From Chamaecrista fasciculata (lineage: Eukaryota; Streptophyta; Magnoliopsida; Fabales; Fabaceae): a stretch of DNA of 64,000 bases. Location: positions 71,607 to 135,606 of the forward strand of contig QANZ01011162.1 of the NCBI GenBank assembly GCA_003254925.1, in the 5' to 3' direction. The translations under genes were made by a program, and so were the position numbers. The notes under the pieces were generated by a model. The model made no database searches. It was given only the letters and a program-made list of their open reading frames with translations, and was not told the origin of the DNA. Positions 36,000 to 49,176 of this stretch are shown piece by piece. Position 1 is the stretch's first letter. Each line of letters begins with the position of its first letter.

Positions 36000-38859
36000 A
36001 TATAATTGATTACTTTGTTAGGTTATTTTATTTGAAAAACCCTTGAATCTAAAATCTTTTTTAGTTTCAAATAAGGCATAAAACTTGAAGAGAGTGGGGA
36101 CGAATTGTATGATATAGAAGTTAAGGAATGAGTCACTTCAGCAAGACTAAAATTCTTAGACAAAATGTTGTTTTCCATTTTAATATCAGAACAATTTATA
36201 ATATGTATATAAGACAAATTATGCTAGTAATTAAGATTCAACTATTTTTGTAAAAATTGAAACTTTTTTTTTACTTTCTCACAAGTATATATGAATTATC
36301 CTCAATCAGTGATAATTTTATCTGAGATACTATCAAATATTAAATACATGCTTTAATATAAATTCACTATTTTCTATAAGACTAATCCCTTCCTTAGACT
36401 TAGTCTTTATTGAATAAAAATTAAAACTAAACTCTTAAATGTGAAATGAAAAATGGAGGGCAACAAAAAGGGGTCAAATGATGTGTATAATGGAAAGAAA
36501 GGATAAAGATCATAAGGCATGGTCTCTAAAGGTGTTGACAAAAGATCAATTCTTGGATTCTCTAAAACCATTGATGTAATATTTGGTTGCCTTCTAACAC
36601 AAAGAGTTTAACTTTAAATTATTTCAAAGGGCAGTCCAACTTGGTGAATATTTCCTTAACTTCGAACTTAAATCTTCTATTTATCATCCATCAAGCCCTT
36701 TTCCTTATTTATTTAATTTTTAATTTGTTCTATGTATATTAGATGACACTCTTGGAACTTTTTTTTTCCTCCCTCATTGCTTTGTCTCCTTGTTCTCCAA
36801 TCCAAGCCAAATTTTGTCTTTTTAACTTTAATTGTGTTTGATGTTCATCTTGAACTTATGTTTTCTCGTTTTTTTTTACTCCTTTCTTTAGTTGTTTTTA
36901 GTGAAAAGTCTAAGTCTAGGGAACGTTTATGTTCTAATATATGTATATATATTTTTTACTACTTTGTAATTATTCATTAGCTCACAAGCTTTTTTTTTTT
37001 CCTGCTAAAGGTCACTTAGGCTTTAGTTTTCATGACAAAAGACTACAATTAAAGTACATAGTATGAGAAAAATAAAAAAATCCAAACTTTATTGAGATTC
37101 TCACATTTCCCTTATAATTTATCAAAGGAAAATGGAGGGGAAAAAAAGACTAAATCGATCATGTCCAATTTGTTATTTATTTTTTCCATTTATCTTTTTC
37201 TCCATTGCTTTATTTTCTCCCTCATAAAAATCAAATTGAAACATATACATGTTCCCTTAGTTCTGATTAAAAATTAGCATATTAAAGCAAATTATCTATA
37301 TATATATATTGGTGATATGAAAAAGCAAAATGCAAGATTTCTAACAACACGAACTTTGGAGCTCCACTAAATCATAACAGTGTGGAATGCTCATTAATTA
37401 AATTGCATATTATTAAAATATTTTAATTAAAGGCAAAATTAATTTAAACATTGAAAGTTGGCCAGCCTTGGAATTAATGTAGGAAAAGAAAAGGCTAGAT
37501 ATATGCTATGCTCAAAAGTTTGATAGGCCGTTAATTAGAGAATGACTTTGTAGCTAGAGGGTGTCCATGTTTAGCTACAAATTAATGATCAAACATTTAG
37601 GGATTGATTAGTGAGCCTACAAGTGTGGATTAATTATTGGCTTAATTAGACAAACACTTTTGTAATCTTATAATTAAAAATATTTATTTACTTTGAAACG
37701 CCATATTCGTCAATGTTTTTCTTTATTCATGCATGGTTGGTGAAGTGGCGTGGAGGTTCACAACAATAATAAATATGTCTAGCTAGGTTGCACTATCTAT
37801 AAACAATAATTAACTAATTATATAATCCATTTTTTTATATATTTATGAATATTAAAATAATATTCTTAAATTTTAATTATTAAGTATAAAACTAATTAAT
37901 TAGTTGTTACACTTATCCTCATTGATAATTTTTCCAACCAAATGTCTATTGGATGATAGCTGTTGGAGGGCCTCACCCTTGCGTATATATACAAGGCATT
38001 AAAATAGATTTATTAAACTTATATAATTAAACTATATATGTCTAAACTCTATATATATAACCCAAGATTGTACCTTCAATTCGTGACAATTATTTTGTTT
38101 ATGCAGAATTTGACTATTATTTTTTTATGGAAAAGAAAGAACTAAAATGTTATAGAGAATTAGAGTTCTCAAAATTTTAAGCTCTCACGTTGAGTTATTG
38201 TATCAAACTTAATTTGTATTTTTATTTTTAAATTAATGTAACGTAATTTTTTTAATTACTATATGAAAGTCTCAAAAAATTAAGCTTTCTATCCTTGGAT
38301 ATTATTGTATCAAAATGTTTACTTTTAATATTTTTTAGTTACCATATATAAATATCATAACATAATTTAATAGTGGACTAAAGTTAGAACTCTAAAACAC
38401 TTTTCTTGAAAAAAGGAAAAACAATATCCCAATTATTTTTTGATTGAGTTTTCAATATATATGAAGTTAGGAAGTTTGAAAATAAAAATAGACAATGAAT
38501 ATAAATCAAGAGTAAACTTATTTTTTAGTTCAAAGATTAAGTGATTAACTTTTTTTTTTATGATAAAGAATAAATTGTTTTTTTAATATTAAAAAATTAA
38601 ATTATAATTTTGAGATAAATTATTTTTTTAAAACAATCACATAAATCATGACTCCATCCATGTTAAGTAGGCCTACAAGTACAGGGATATAATATAATTA
38701 CTATGTTGATGGATTTGACCCAACTTCAATTATATTACACTGTCCACATGATTTAACTTCAACTGTGTGTATATATATATATATATATACATTCATTTGT
38801 CTTTATTTATTTATTCAATTTTGATAGAATAATTTGTCTTTATAAACATTAGATTTATC
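36000..38859. other. Intergenic AT-rich DNA, no gene seen
   Basis: Nearly 3 kb of AT-rich sequence with no supported coding region, RNA gene or element boundary. Open frames here are short and low-complexity. Confidence 0.45.
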
Positions 38860-39026
38860 TAACATGTGTCTTTAGAGTACATTTTAAAGTTTCTTCTGAT
38901 TGGTTAGTAGAGCATCTCATATCTTGAAATCTACGAAAATTCATTTAAAAGATAATTTTTAATGTTTCAAAACTCACTTAATCAATCAAAAGAAACCTTA
39001 ACATATGTCCTAAAGGCACATGTTAA
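38860..39026. mobile_element. Palindromic MITE, family H (taacatgtgcc ends)
   Basis: The left taacatgtgtctttagagta, then gtttcttctgattggttag, mirrors the right end (aatcaatcaaaagaaacctt, then ggcacatgtta). Related copies are at 45807-46233 and 60099-61435. Confidence 0.75.
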
Positions 39027-39447
39027 AAGTACCCATAAACATTTGGCATTCTCAATATATATAAAATTTTGTTTTATGTCCGAACTACCATATTGTCGGA
39101 CATAATATCCATTATTATTATTATTATTCAACAATAATATAATGTCGTGCTGTCAAACAGTGGCAGAACCAGATTGTACACGTGGCATTGAACAGTGCAC
39201 ACGTTAGCTTGCTGGCCATGTCACTCACCCACCATGCAGGAGCCAATGGTGCATATATATATATATATATATATATATGAGTGTTTTTGATTTAGACAAT
39301 TTTAATATTTTAAACTGCAATTTTGGTTCATTGAAATGTCAGTCTTTATTTTGTTTTATGATTAAAAATAATAAATAAAAATGAAAAAAAGAGTGAAATT
39401 TGTTAAAACTCAAACTTTCTAATTCAGTACGCTATATATAAGAAAGA

Positions 39448-39735
39448 GAATCCTCTCTTGTACAACAGAGAACTAATAATATTGTGTCATGTATTTAGAG
39501 TTGTGCACATGATACAATATTATCAGTCCTCTCCTATACAGCACCAATACTATACAGCTGGATCCATAGCAATTTAGATCCTTTATAATGCACTATAGGT
39601 GTATTGTTGAGAGAAAAAAGAACAAGCTAAGTAGAGAAAGAAAGTGAGTCTCACTGATACTTTCTCTCTCTATCCTATTTCTTTCTCTTTCAGCACTATA
39701 CCCTTAAAGTACTATAGAGAATTCAAATTGGGATC
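39448..39735. mobile_element. Adjacent palindromic elements, family F-like
   Basis: 39457-39520 forms an inverted repeat (agaactaataatattgtgtc versus gatacaatattatcagtcct). 39550-39730 has agatcc ends, inverted agagaaagaaag / ctttctctctc arms and a ctcactgatactttct core shared with 51190-51345. Boundaries are approximate. Confidence 0.5.
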
Positions 39736-42317
39736 TCTAGGCCATATATAAAGCATTTGGTAATAGTTAATTATGTGGCTTAGTTAGCTAGCTAATATTG
39801 TTAATTAATTAAGTAGGACTTGTTATTTCTTTCATTTTTCTCTGAATTTATAGTTTTTATAACATTATTTTAAATACTTTAACCATTATGAATGATCCTA
39901 AATTATCTCTAATATTATCTAAAGTGAGTAAATCAATGGTGCTGGATAATATAAGCCATAAATATTTAAATAATTAGCTATATATACAAATATATATTAT
40001 TTGAGATTTCACATTAGCTTTTGGATAAAAATAAGAGAGTACTAGTTCATGGCTAACATTAAAAATCTTTTAACGGCGGAAGAACAAAATTGAAATTTGA
40101 AAATATTGTCAACCATCAAAACGCAGATTCTCATGAAAAAAAATAATATCCCATATTATTATGTATACTTTTTATATTTATTAGATTAAATACTGTATAA
40201 ATAATATATTCTCTATATATACCAAATATATCATCTTAGGGTTAACGAATATATATCCTCAATAACTAGCTGCAACTTTTGAATTGGAAAAAATATAACG
40301 AATTGCTGGGGTTTATATGAGCTGATTATTTATATATATAAATGTAAGCAAGTATATTGGGTTGTCAACTTTGTTTTCATGCGTAATTTTCTTTTTGGTG
40401 CCATATATATTCTTTTCGAATCAACAATGGCGTGCGTGCATTATAATATTCTACTTTTGCAATAAGTGAATATAATGGAAACCCGTCATCTTGTATTATA
40501 TTCATAAGGAATTTTGTGGGGAGTAGTGGGGCATAATATTTAGCATGCATGAATATATATTACTATATATTGATCAAAATTCTTTTCATTTTTGTATTCC
40601 ATTTGAATGATTATATTGTTCTTGTGATCTTGATTCTTGTCCAAAATTAAAAAATTGATTATATTGTTCTCTTGTTTGCTGTTTAGAAATATTATTAGTA
40701 TACGGATGCATGAACACTTTCATCCAAAAGATGTGGAGCTGTTCAATGAATATTTATAGGAATATATTATAATTTTCTTTTCTCTTGTCATTCTTTACCA
40801 CCAAAAGGACAAGTACATCAGGATAGCTTCTGCTTAATAAAAATTTAGGGTTTTAGCATATATACTTCAATTATAATTACTTTTTTTTTATAATCTCGTA
40901 TATATATATATATATGATCCAAGCAATTATATACATATATATTATTCAAAATTGTGACCATATTTTGTTGATAGGTTCCTTGAAAGTCTCATATATATCA
41001 AATAAATCTTGTAGAGTAAAGGAGTAGTAGTATAGATAGGTCAGTAGTTATGTGGATCTCACATTGTGAGATACACATTATACTAACCATTAGCTAAGAT
41101 GTCTAATAAAATTTGTGTAGTTATTTAAGTGAGAAAGTTACAACGTTTTTTTTATTAGACAACTTATTATTTTATCATTGAATTTATATTGAGTAAATTA
41201 ATTCTTAAATAATAAAAATATACGATTTAATTCCTAGAATATTGCAATCATCAACAATTTGGTCAACCCTAAATCAAATTCAAGGACAAAAGAAAATATA
41301 AATTCAAAGACAAAAAATATACAAAATCAATTCAGGGTCTAAATCAAGTAATTCGATTATTTACGAACTAATTCGTTGACTCAATATAAATTTAGAGATT
41401 AAATAATAAATTTTCTTTTTTTTGTTTAGAAATTGTATTAAGAAAGATTTATAACTTTCTCTATAGTGTACAAAAATTACAAATGTGAAGTTGTTCCATT
41501 GTGATCCTGTAGTAGTTAGGTGTTGATAGGCACCAAACAACATAAAAGTTTTTTATGTGCTACTTCTTACTTTTCACTTTATTTATTTTTGTAGTCGCTT
41601 TGCATGCTCAACATATTAATCATTTTAATTATGCTCTCACTAATTATTTCTCTTTTAGAATAGATCTCCTTTTATCTGGAAAATGTTTTTTTATTCTCTA
41701 TTCATGGTTTGTTAGTTATTCTTGTCAATCCAATTTTCAGTACCTCCATCAAATTGTTTGTCAATTGTCATAATTTGTCTTCAATACTTACATGCTCAAC
41801 TTAAGTATCATATGATTTTTGGACAATTTTTATTGTTACTCGCCCAAAATCATAGAATATTAAAATACAAGATATATAACATAACATTAAAGAGTTGACA
41901 AAAAAAAACATAACATTAAAGAGAATAAAGTCTTAAAAAACACTGAGAGATTAACTGAAAAATGTTAACTAACTATTCTCCACTTAAAGACCTTTTATTA
42001 TTTTGAAATCTAATAAGAATGTGTTACTCAAATCATTTAATAATTTTAAATTTAAAAATAGTCTTTACATATATATATATATTATCAACATACAAACTAT
42101 AGTCATATATATGTATGGTTTTAAATTTTCATTAGGCTAATTGTAACTAACTTAAATTTCCAAGGGTAGCTTTCATAATTTAATTTTTATAATTTCTAAA
42201 TGCTTGCTAATTTTTTTTAATGAGTATTATTACTATTATTATTATTATCATTATTTTGTCCACTTAACAAACAGGTTATATATATATTCATCGCAAAACT
42301 TAACTTACATACATATA
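39736..42317. other. Intergenic AT-rich DNA, no gene seen
   Basis: Inverted wording around 41180-41395 (aatttatattgagt and complement) hints at a decayed palindrome. A ttgtattaagaaag stretch at 41430 resembles a plant LINE 3' end but is too short. No gene supported. Confidence 0.4.
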
Positions 42318-42454
42318 GGCAAAACACCCTTTCATGCCCCTAACGTTTGCGGTGATTTTCAGTTATGCCCCTAACATTTCATTTGTGTCAGTTGTGCCCT
42401 CAATGTGAAACTGAAAATCATCGCAAACGTTAGGAGCACACAAGGTGTTTTGCC
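42318..42454. mobile_element. Short palindromic element, family G deletion derivative
   Basis: It has the same ends as 30387-30961 (ggcaaaacaccctttcatgc and mirror, ggtgttttgcc), but the body between gtgaaac and gaaaatcatcgc is lost, leaving 137 bp. Confidence 0.75.
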
Positions 42455-42487
42455 TTATATATATATATATATATATATTTCTTACAC

Positions 42488-42630
42488 AACTTTGATGATA
42501 GATATGCATCAAAATTTTGCCTAAGACTGGTACTTTAACTAATTAATTAATTATGAGAACTTGAAATGAAAGCCAAAACTTTGATGATAGATATGCATCA
42601 AAATTTTGCCTAAGACTGGTACTTTAACTA
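42488..42630. repeat. Direct repeat of 54 bp separated by 35 bp
   Basis: aactttgatgatagatatgc, then atcaaaattttgcctaagac and tggtactttaacta, occurs at 42488-42541 and again, apparently identical, at 42577-42630. Confidence 0.95.
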
Positions 42631-42637
42631 AATCAAA

Positions 42638-42684
42638 ATTTAGTTCACTCATATATATATATATATATATGAGTGAACTAAAAA
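42638..42684. repeat. AT-cored perfect hairpin
   Basis: tttagttcactc, then a (AT)n core, then gagtgaactaaa. The arms are fully complementary. Confidence 0.9.
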
Positions 42685-42734
42685 TAAATTAAATAAATTA
42701 TTTTGTTTTTGGTTTAATTGGTTTGTTGCTTTTT

Positions 42735-43160
42735 AATTTATGCTGCCACCCACACGTGATGGGGTGGTCCTACATGTCCCAGAACTGTGACGCATGCACA
42801 CGTGTGCCATGACTCATGGACTCATCATCATTCAGCTTCTTCCTTTTGCCAAACCATTAATTAATAACACAAACTCACAAATTTAATATCAATTATATAC
42901 TATGAAATAATTCATTCTAATTATCATCATATATCTTCATCCCATAATTCCCAAAACTATCACCCAAATTCCTCATGCTTCTCCATTTATATTCACACTC
43001 ATAATTTCCTACTATAATGAAGAAGCATTCTGACGTGGATGCCACCTTCTCCTTCATTACTCCATACCTACCTAGCTTACTAGCTAGCTAGCAACACAAT
43101 CCCACCATACACACCATCACACCTGTCTTTAATTTCTTGCTTGTTCATTTATTACCATGA
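42735..43160. promoter_or_regulatory. Possible regulatory island, no associated gene
   Basis: This stretch has ACGT-core motifs (cacacgtgat at 42750, cacacgtgtgcc at 42798, tgacgtgg at 43032) and less AT monotony than its surroundings. No gene start follows on either strand that I can support, so it is only a candidate. Confidence 0.25.
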
Positions 43161-43215
43161 TTGCTTTGGTAGATTTATAGGAGATGTATACGTTGAGATA
43201 AGGTGGTATCCGAAA

Positions 43216-43385
43216 GTGGATCTTCTACATTGTGAAATTGGTGCAGTCTAGAGAGAGAATGGAAAAGTTAGAGAGAGAAGTTTGGTAAAGTGTGGGTCCC
43301 ACTAAAATTTCTTCTCTCTAACTCTTCCTTTCTCTCTCTACACTTTTGGAAAATGCACTAAAATTGAAATAGAGAGGATCCAGGT
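43216..43385. mobile_element. Palindromic element, family F
   Basis: The left ggatcttctacattgtgaaa mirrors the right end (tttgaaaatgcacta..., tagagaggatcc) loosely. Inverted tagagagagaa / ttctctctcta arms and gtgggtcccac in the centre match 19674-19856. Confidence 0.6.
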
Positions 43386-44534
43386 TCGATGGTATCCTCA
43401 CTTGTCAGTTTGCAAATTTAGATATTCTGTAGTATCATTATAGTGTAAGTGACACTACAGAAAATCTAAATTTGTCAATCTAAGCACTTGTTAAGAATTA
43501 GGTAGTATCTTCAATTGATAGTTAGAATTATCGAAGTGAATTTCACTTTTATCAACCAATATTTTCTATATACACAACTCAATAGAAACTCGAGATATTA
43601 TAATTAAGAAACTCAACTATATATTTACAAGTGTATCCTTAACTTGTTGTGTTATACTTATTATGATTTTACCAACGTAAAAGAAATCTGACTTTTATCT
43701 TTGAATTACCTAAATGGATCCACTTTCATTAAAAAATAGAGAAGATCCTAGCTCTGCAGTTTAAACTATAGATTTATTATTTCAATTTAGTATATTATTC
43801 ATCAGTGTATGAAGTTATATTTAAAAAATGATGCTGTGCGTTTTGTCAAAGAAAGCAAAGAAAAATATATGTATTACTTATTACTATACTTAGGACTGGA
43901 TTCTTGGTTGTTGATGATTAGATTAATTAAAGGTCTTGAGTTTGAAGTTTAGAAATATAACATTTGTGATCTTGCTCAATTTTAAAAGACATTCTTAATT
44001 AGTTTACCCCATAATATAATCATAAAATAAATAACAAAAATATTAGTATGTGTGTGTGTACGATGGATTTGAATGTGGAATGTGTAGTGTGATGGTAAAG
44101 AGAAATTAAAGTGGTAGGGTTTTAAAGAGGAGAAGGCAGCTTTAGCAAAAGAGAAGAAGAAAGCAAAAGGTGAGTGAGAGATGAGAGGGAATTTGTGGGA
44201 TCGATTTGCGATTTGGGATTTGGAATTTGGATGTGTATGTTTTGTGTGTGTGTGTGTGTGTATAAGCATATATATAGTGTTTTGTGTCTATGTATGAAAT
44301 GGAATAAAGAGAAAGTGATGAAAGGAATTTTGGTGATCCCAAGAAGATTGCTTGGTCTTTCAAACAGTTAACAGTTGTAGCACTATCTACTTAGCTAGCT
44401 TCCTAGCAGCTACATACGTACCTACCACCTTTCACTTTTCTCTTTGCAAACACTAACATTTGGCTTGTGGGATACCCCCCTATCTTACATATTCTTCTTG
44501 TTTACTACTAAAGTCCTTATATAAATATTCATTC
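43386..44534. other. Intergenic DNA, no gene seen
   Basis: Includes TG microsatellites (44046-44057, 44244-44261). Open frames over 43982-44371 are made of these repeats and I do not accept them as genes. Confidence 0.4.
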
Positions 44535-44997
44535 GTCAAAAATCTCATTTTGGTCCTTACATTATAAGATAAATTCTATTTTGATATTTAAACATTTTTT
44601 TGTTTTGTTTTGGTGTTTAAAATTTCTCATTGTTCTACGATGAGTTCAATACTCTATTATATCTGATTTCTGTCATTATTTCTGAGACGAACATCTAAAA
44701 TTCTATATAAGTAAGATGATAAAGAGAGAAAGAAAAATCAATCATAAATTTATCTCTTATTTGTGAATATTAATTAATATAACAAGTATCATATATTTGT
44801 TTTTTTTCTATATTTGCTAATTCACTTACTAAAATACGTATATGAGGAACAAATCGTTCATCTCAGTTATCCAAAACAGAAATAATGGCAAAAACTAGAG
44901 GAATTTTATTTTGGACTAATATTGGAACAAATGGAAAATTTTGATGACTAAAATAAAATTGACCTTATAGTTCGAGGATTAAAATAAGATTTTGACC
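44535..44997. mobile_element. Palindromic element related to 19449-20165
   Basis: The left gtcaaaaatctcattttgg mirrors the right end (ttaaaataagattttgacc). Internal text (gactaaaataaaattgacc, ttatag) is shared with the right arm of 19449-20165. Confidence 0.55.
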
Positions 44998-45806
44998 AAT
45001 TTTTTATTTATGTCTCCTTCATGCTTGTTTCCTTTTCCTCTTTAAAGAAAATGAAAATTGCCTTCCTCTTTTGATTAGTGTGCAGTAAAGTTCAAATACC
45101 GTCTATATGTCCAATTCAACGATTTCAAACAAGGCGGATCTAAACATATATATGAGTGACAAAGATGATTCATACTTTAGCTTTTGGTGCCTTAGCTTGA
45201 AGATTATTAATTAATTAAAGTGGTGGTTTACTTAATCGTGTTGCTGAGTTTTTAACAATATATAATTACATTATTATTAATTTTATGAATTAATCTGAAG
45301 CTCGAATTAGAGTATAGTTGTGATATTATATAGTTGATCGAGAATCATATAAGGACATGCATGTATAAGTTGCATCCATATATATATTTGAAATTCATAT
45401 ATATAGGTGAACCTGTAACAAAAGTGTGTAGACTTCATGAATTTGTTTATGACAATCATAACTACTCATTAATTAATCAATAATGAGAGATCCCATTAAA
45501 GATTAATGATCAAAGTAATTATTTTCGTAATCAATTACCTCTAACTAAGCTTAGCTCATTAATCAAAATGATCAAAACCTGGCATGACCTATTAATGATG
45601 TCCCATGATTAATGCTTATTTGTGTACGTGTGTGTATATATACAGTACTATTAAACTAAATTAATGCATGGCACTTATATTTGAGAGATTTTTGTTTTTG
45701 GGTAAAAGTACAATTTAATTAACAGATATACTTGATAGATTTCAAACATGAAAAAATCTTGGAATTGCTGAAAGGTATATAGTATATACATATATATGGA
45801 TTTATT
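44998..45806. other. Intergenic AT-rich DNA, no gene seen
   Basis: No coding region or element boundary supported. Confidence 0.4.
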
Positions 45807-46233
45807 TAACATGTGCGCTTAGGGCACATGTTAAGGTTTCTTCTAATTGCTTAGTAGAGCATCTCATATCTTGAAATCTACAAAAAATTATGGGTTAGTC
45901 TAAAATGCAAAGTTTGATTCTTGACATAAGATGTAAATGCTAATGTGACATAATTATAGTTATTGATATAATTTAATACTGAAAAATAATAAAAAAATAA
46001 TAAATTTTTTAACCAATCACAACTGTGTATGAAGTCACACCACTACTTACATACAACTAACTCTTTCACGTGTCATTATTTTATTGGCTCATGACCCATT
46101 GCATCCCATGTCAAGAATCAAATTTTGCATTATAGACTCACCCAAAATTTATTTAAAAGAATTTTCAATGTTTTAACAACTCACTTGACCAATAAAAAAA
46201 ACCCTTAACATGTGCTCTTAGGGCACGTGTTAA
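45807..46233. mobile_element. Family H MITE interrupted by another element
   Basis: Both ends carry taacatgtg...cttagggcacatgttaa palindromes, and the gtttcttct / agcatctcatatcttgaaat arms match 38860-39026. The middle is interrupted at 45892-46143. Confidence 0.75.
45892..46143. mobile_element. Palindromic element nested in the family H MITE
   Basis: The left gggttagtctaaaatgcaaa, then gtttgattcttgacat, mirrors the right end (atgtcaagaatcaaattttg, then tatagactcaccc). Flanks aaaaattat and aaaatttat are near-identical 9-mers. Comparison with 38860-39026 shows the uninterrupted state. Confidence 0.7.
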
Positions 46234-46604
46234 AAGAACCTTACATATATTTATATAGAGTCTGGCACGCAGTCTTTATATATTCTTCTTGTTTCCGGTA
46301 CATATAATATAGCAATCATTTTTGTTCGATCCACAAAACGATTGGATGCAGTTTTCATATATATATATATATATATATGTTACGTGTTTCTCACCCAACC
46401 ATAAAAGAAAAAGTACATTAATTGCCTTCATCATATATATATATATATGTGTAATTATATATATATATATATATATATATAGTTTAATAAAGCGTTGATC
46501 GATCTGTCTGTCACTTTTTCACGAAGGGATTGATGCTGCAATCAAAGTTCAAGTTTATTTAGCTTCTCACTTTCTTCTTTTACATCAAAGAAGAAAGAGA
46601 CTTT

Positions 46605-47791
46605 GGGTGTGATTGGGAATTAGTTACAAAGTTATTATCTTCATTTTTAATATATAACTTGAGCTACAGTGCAATAAAGTTGTTTGTTTACCAATTACAA
46701 ATTCATTACAAAAATATTATTTTATTACAACATCATTTCATTACATTTTTCATACCTAATTACTAACATCCCTACTCAAATACCTATAATTACCTATACT
46801 TTAATATAAAATATAAAAAAATTATTTAACAAAATGGTAATTTTCAATACCCTCAACTATTACACTTACAACTTTCTCCCTCCATTCATCATTTTTTNTA
46901 TATTGGTAATACTTCTTCTATTTTTTAAATTATATTAGTAATATTTTTTAGTGTCAAAATTTAAAATAAAATTATTCAGCCCATGTTATTTACATTTTGG
47001 TCCATGATATAAAATATATAATTCAAACCCAAAAAATATACATTTTAGTCCCTCCTTCAGTTTATATATGGATAACATTTTTTGTGATGTAAAAATATAA
47101 AAACAAAATTCAAAAACAGGAAAAATATATAATTTAATCCCAAAAAATGTACAATTTGGTCTCTCATCTAGTATATATATGGATAATATTGTTTGTAGTG
47201 TACAATATTCAAAACAAAATTCAAAATCAATGATGAAAAAATTTATATAATTCATACCAAAAAAAATATAATTCAAAACCAGTAACTTAGTTCAATACTT
47301 GCAGGCCAAGACACACATTTCACTTCGTAAGGACCGATTCGTTGAATTGATATAAAATCGTGGACCAAATAAAAGGTTTTTAAAATTTCCATGTTATTTA
47401 CATTTTGGTCCTTTCATTTCATTACACAAAGCAACTTCAACCTTCATTACAAATATATTCACCTTTAGCACAAATTCCAAGAAAATTTCATTACCATTTT
47501 ATTTCATAACAACCACAACTAAACACCAAAATATCATTTCATTATCTTCATCTCATTCCATTACCAATTACCAAATCTACCCCTATACAATTTTCGAAAA
47601 CCCATATAATTATTTCAACCAACTACAATCATTACATACCCTTTTACATAATTTCACATCCTATTTTTTTCATTACATCTCAAACAATCCAAACACTATT
47701 TATCATTACATTTTTATTACATAATTTTCTCATTACCATTTCATTACATAAAACCCTCATTTCATTACATACTTATTTCCCAAACACACCC
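46605..47791. mobile_element. Palindromic DNA transposon, gggtgtg(a/t)ttggga ends
   Basis: The left gggtgtgattgggaattagt mirrors the right end (acttatttcccaaacaccc-like), with long ttcattacat-rich subterminal regions. gggtgtgtttggga-type ends are frequent in plant hAT- and PIF-like MITEs. I found no clean duplication, so the superfamily is open. Within it, ccatgttatttacattttgg is repeated at 46981 and 47389, flanking another insertion-like block. An n is at 46898. Confidence 0.6.
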
Positions 47792-47999
47792 TGTTCTCCG
47801 GTACAAGTATATTATTGGTCACGTATTCAGTATTCTATTCACAAAGCATCCGTCGTTTTCTTCATCAACTAATTAATTGATCGTGGTTCCTTTACATATA
47901 TAACACATAATAATACAATTAATTAACTAGTTATACATATATATAAAGCTATATGTAAGAAAACGGGACGAAAATCATATTACAAATTAAATAGATTCA

Positions 48000-48690
48000 T
48001 GATGAACCTGGTTTTGGCCGGAGGACATTACCTGGTTCGATGAAGCAACTCTGGGTCGAAAGTCGCCTGCAAGTAAATGAATGCATAGGGGTGGCCCTGC
48101 GATTCACCTCCGATGCTTAAGTCAGTAAAAAGCTTGAGAGCAATAATATGTGCAAATAGCAATAGTGCGTACCTTTTTCCAGTGTTTTGGGCTTCCCTTT
48201 TATACTGGTTGAGGATAATCTAATAGGTTCCGGATTTGGCTCCATATCTGATTGTGATCCTAACCAACTCTGCTGACCTGGCGCAGATGCTCAGGAAAAC
48301 CTTAACTGATCGTGATCTTAACTGATTTGGCAGTTAAGATTTGTGCCAAAGGTGTACATAATGAGAGAGACGTGTATCCTCTAACTTCTACCTGACTCCT
48401 GGTTGTCGTGGAGGCGTTCTCTCGCATGTATTCTTTGTGGACGCCTAAATGTTGGCGTTCTTGATCGATGTTGGATGGTTTGGCGTCCATGACTGGGTGA
48501 TCCCCTTATTGGGCTTTTGGTGTCATCGGCCCAAGTCTTGTTGACCTTAAGGACTGTTGGGCCGATTATGGCGTTCTCGGCTGGTGTCGGACTATCCGGC
48601 GTTCCTGGTCAAATGCTTCCCCTAAGTGGACCTTGACCGCCACTAGTCCAGGTCCTTAGAGCCTCCAATTTATTAGGCCTATTATCAATT
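48000..48690 (-). mobile_element. Retrotransposon LTR fragment (Ty3/gypsy-like)
   Basis: This block is distinctly richer in GC and CG than its surroundings and has LTR-type text (cacctccgatgcttaagtca, gcagatgctcagg, ttgggcttttggtg). Reading on the - strand fits a promoter side at the right and transcript side at the left. Ends and duplication were not found and no internal domain is present. Confidence 0.5.
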
Positions 48691-48705
48691 CAGAATACTT
48701 CTTCG

Positions 48706-48810
48706 GTTTCTGAATATTTGTTTTGTTGGAGAGTATTATTTTTTTTAAATATTTGATATTTTACAAAACTAAAAGAACATTATAATGTAATATGTCCCAA
48801 ATCCGTTAAT
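48706..48810. mobile_element. Partial Stowaway-like MITE
   Basis: cttcggtttctgaatatttg with gttggagagtatt and atatttgatattttacaaaa matches the left half of the copy at 61452-61704. The other half is missing. Confidence 0.45.
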
Positions 48811-49176
48811 AAATATAGAAGTTAATGGGGTATTTAAGTTGTGAGATCATGTTACCCAATAGGTTAATCTTTTAGAAATTGGAATGAGTTCTCCTCATCA
48901 TGACTTAAATAAATACTTCCAATCAACCTTGTTAACTTACTAAATGATCAAGCTTCAAATAACTTATCTATATTTATATTCTTAAGCTATATATATATAT
49001 ATATATATATAAGTGTGTGTGTGAGAGAGATGTAATTAATGAGAGTGACATTTGCTAGCTAGCTATACCCACCATTGAACTGCTTACCTAATTAATCAGC
49101 ACCGACCATAAAATGTGTATATAAATACAAGATCTTCCGCCATCAATGAATCTCTCGGGATAGTGATATATATATA
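48811..49176. other. Intergenic DNA, no gene seen
   Basis: AT-rich with a (TA)n run at 48989-49010. Nothing else supported. Confidence 0.4.

Noticed and set aside
41405..41540. Possible 3' end of a second LINE (T run then attgtattaagaaag)
   Set aside because: The resemblance to the LINE 3' end at 14373 is short, with no coding domain and no target duplication.
43982..44371. Three overlapping open frames of 65-95 codons
   Set aside because: They arise from (TG)n and AT repeats, have low-complexity products and no conserved domain.
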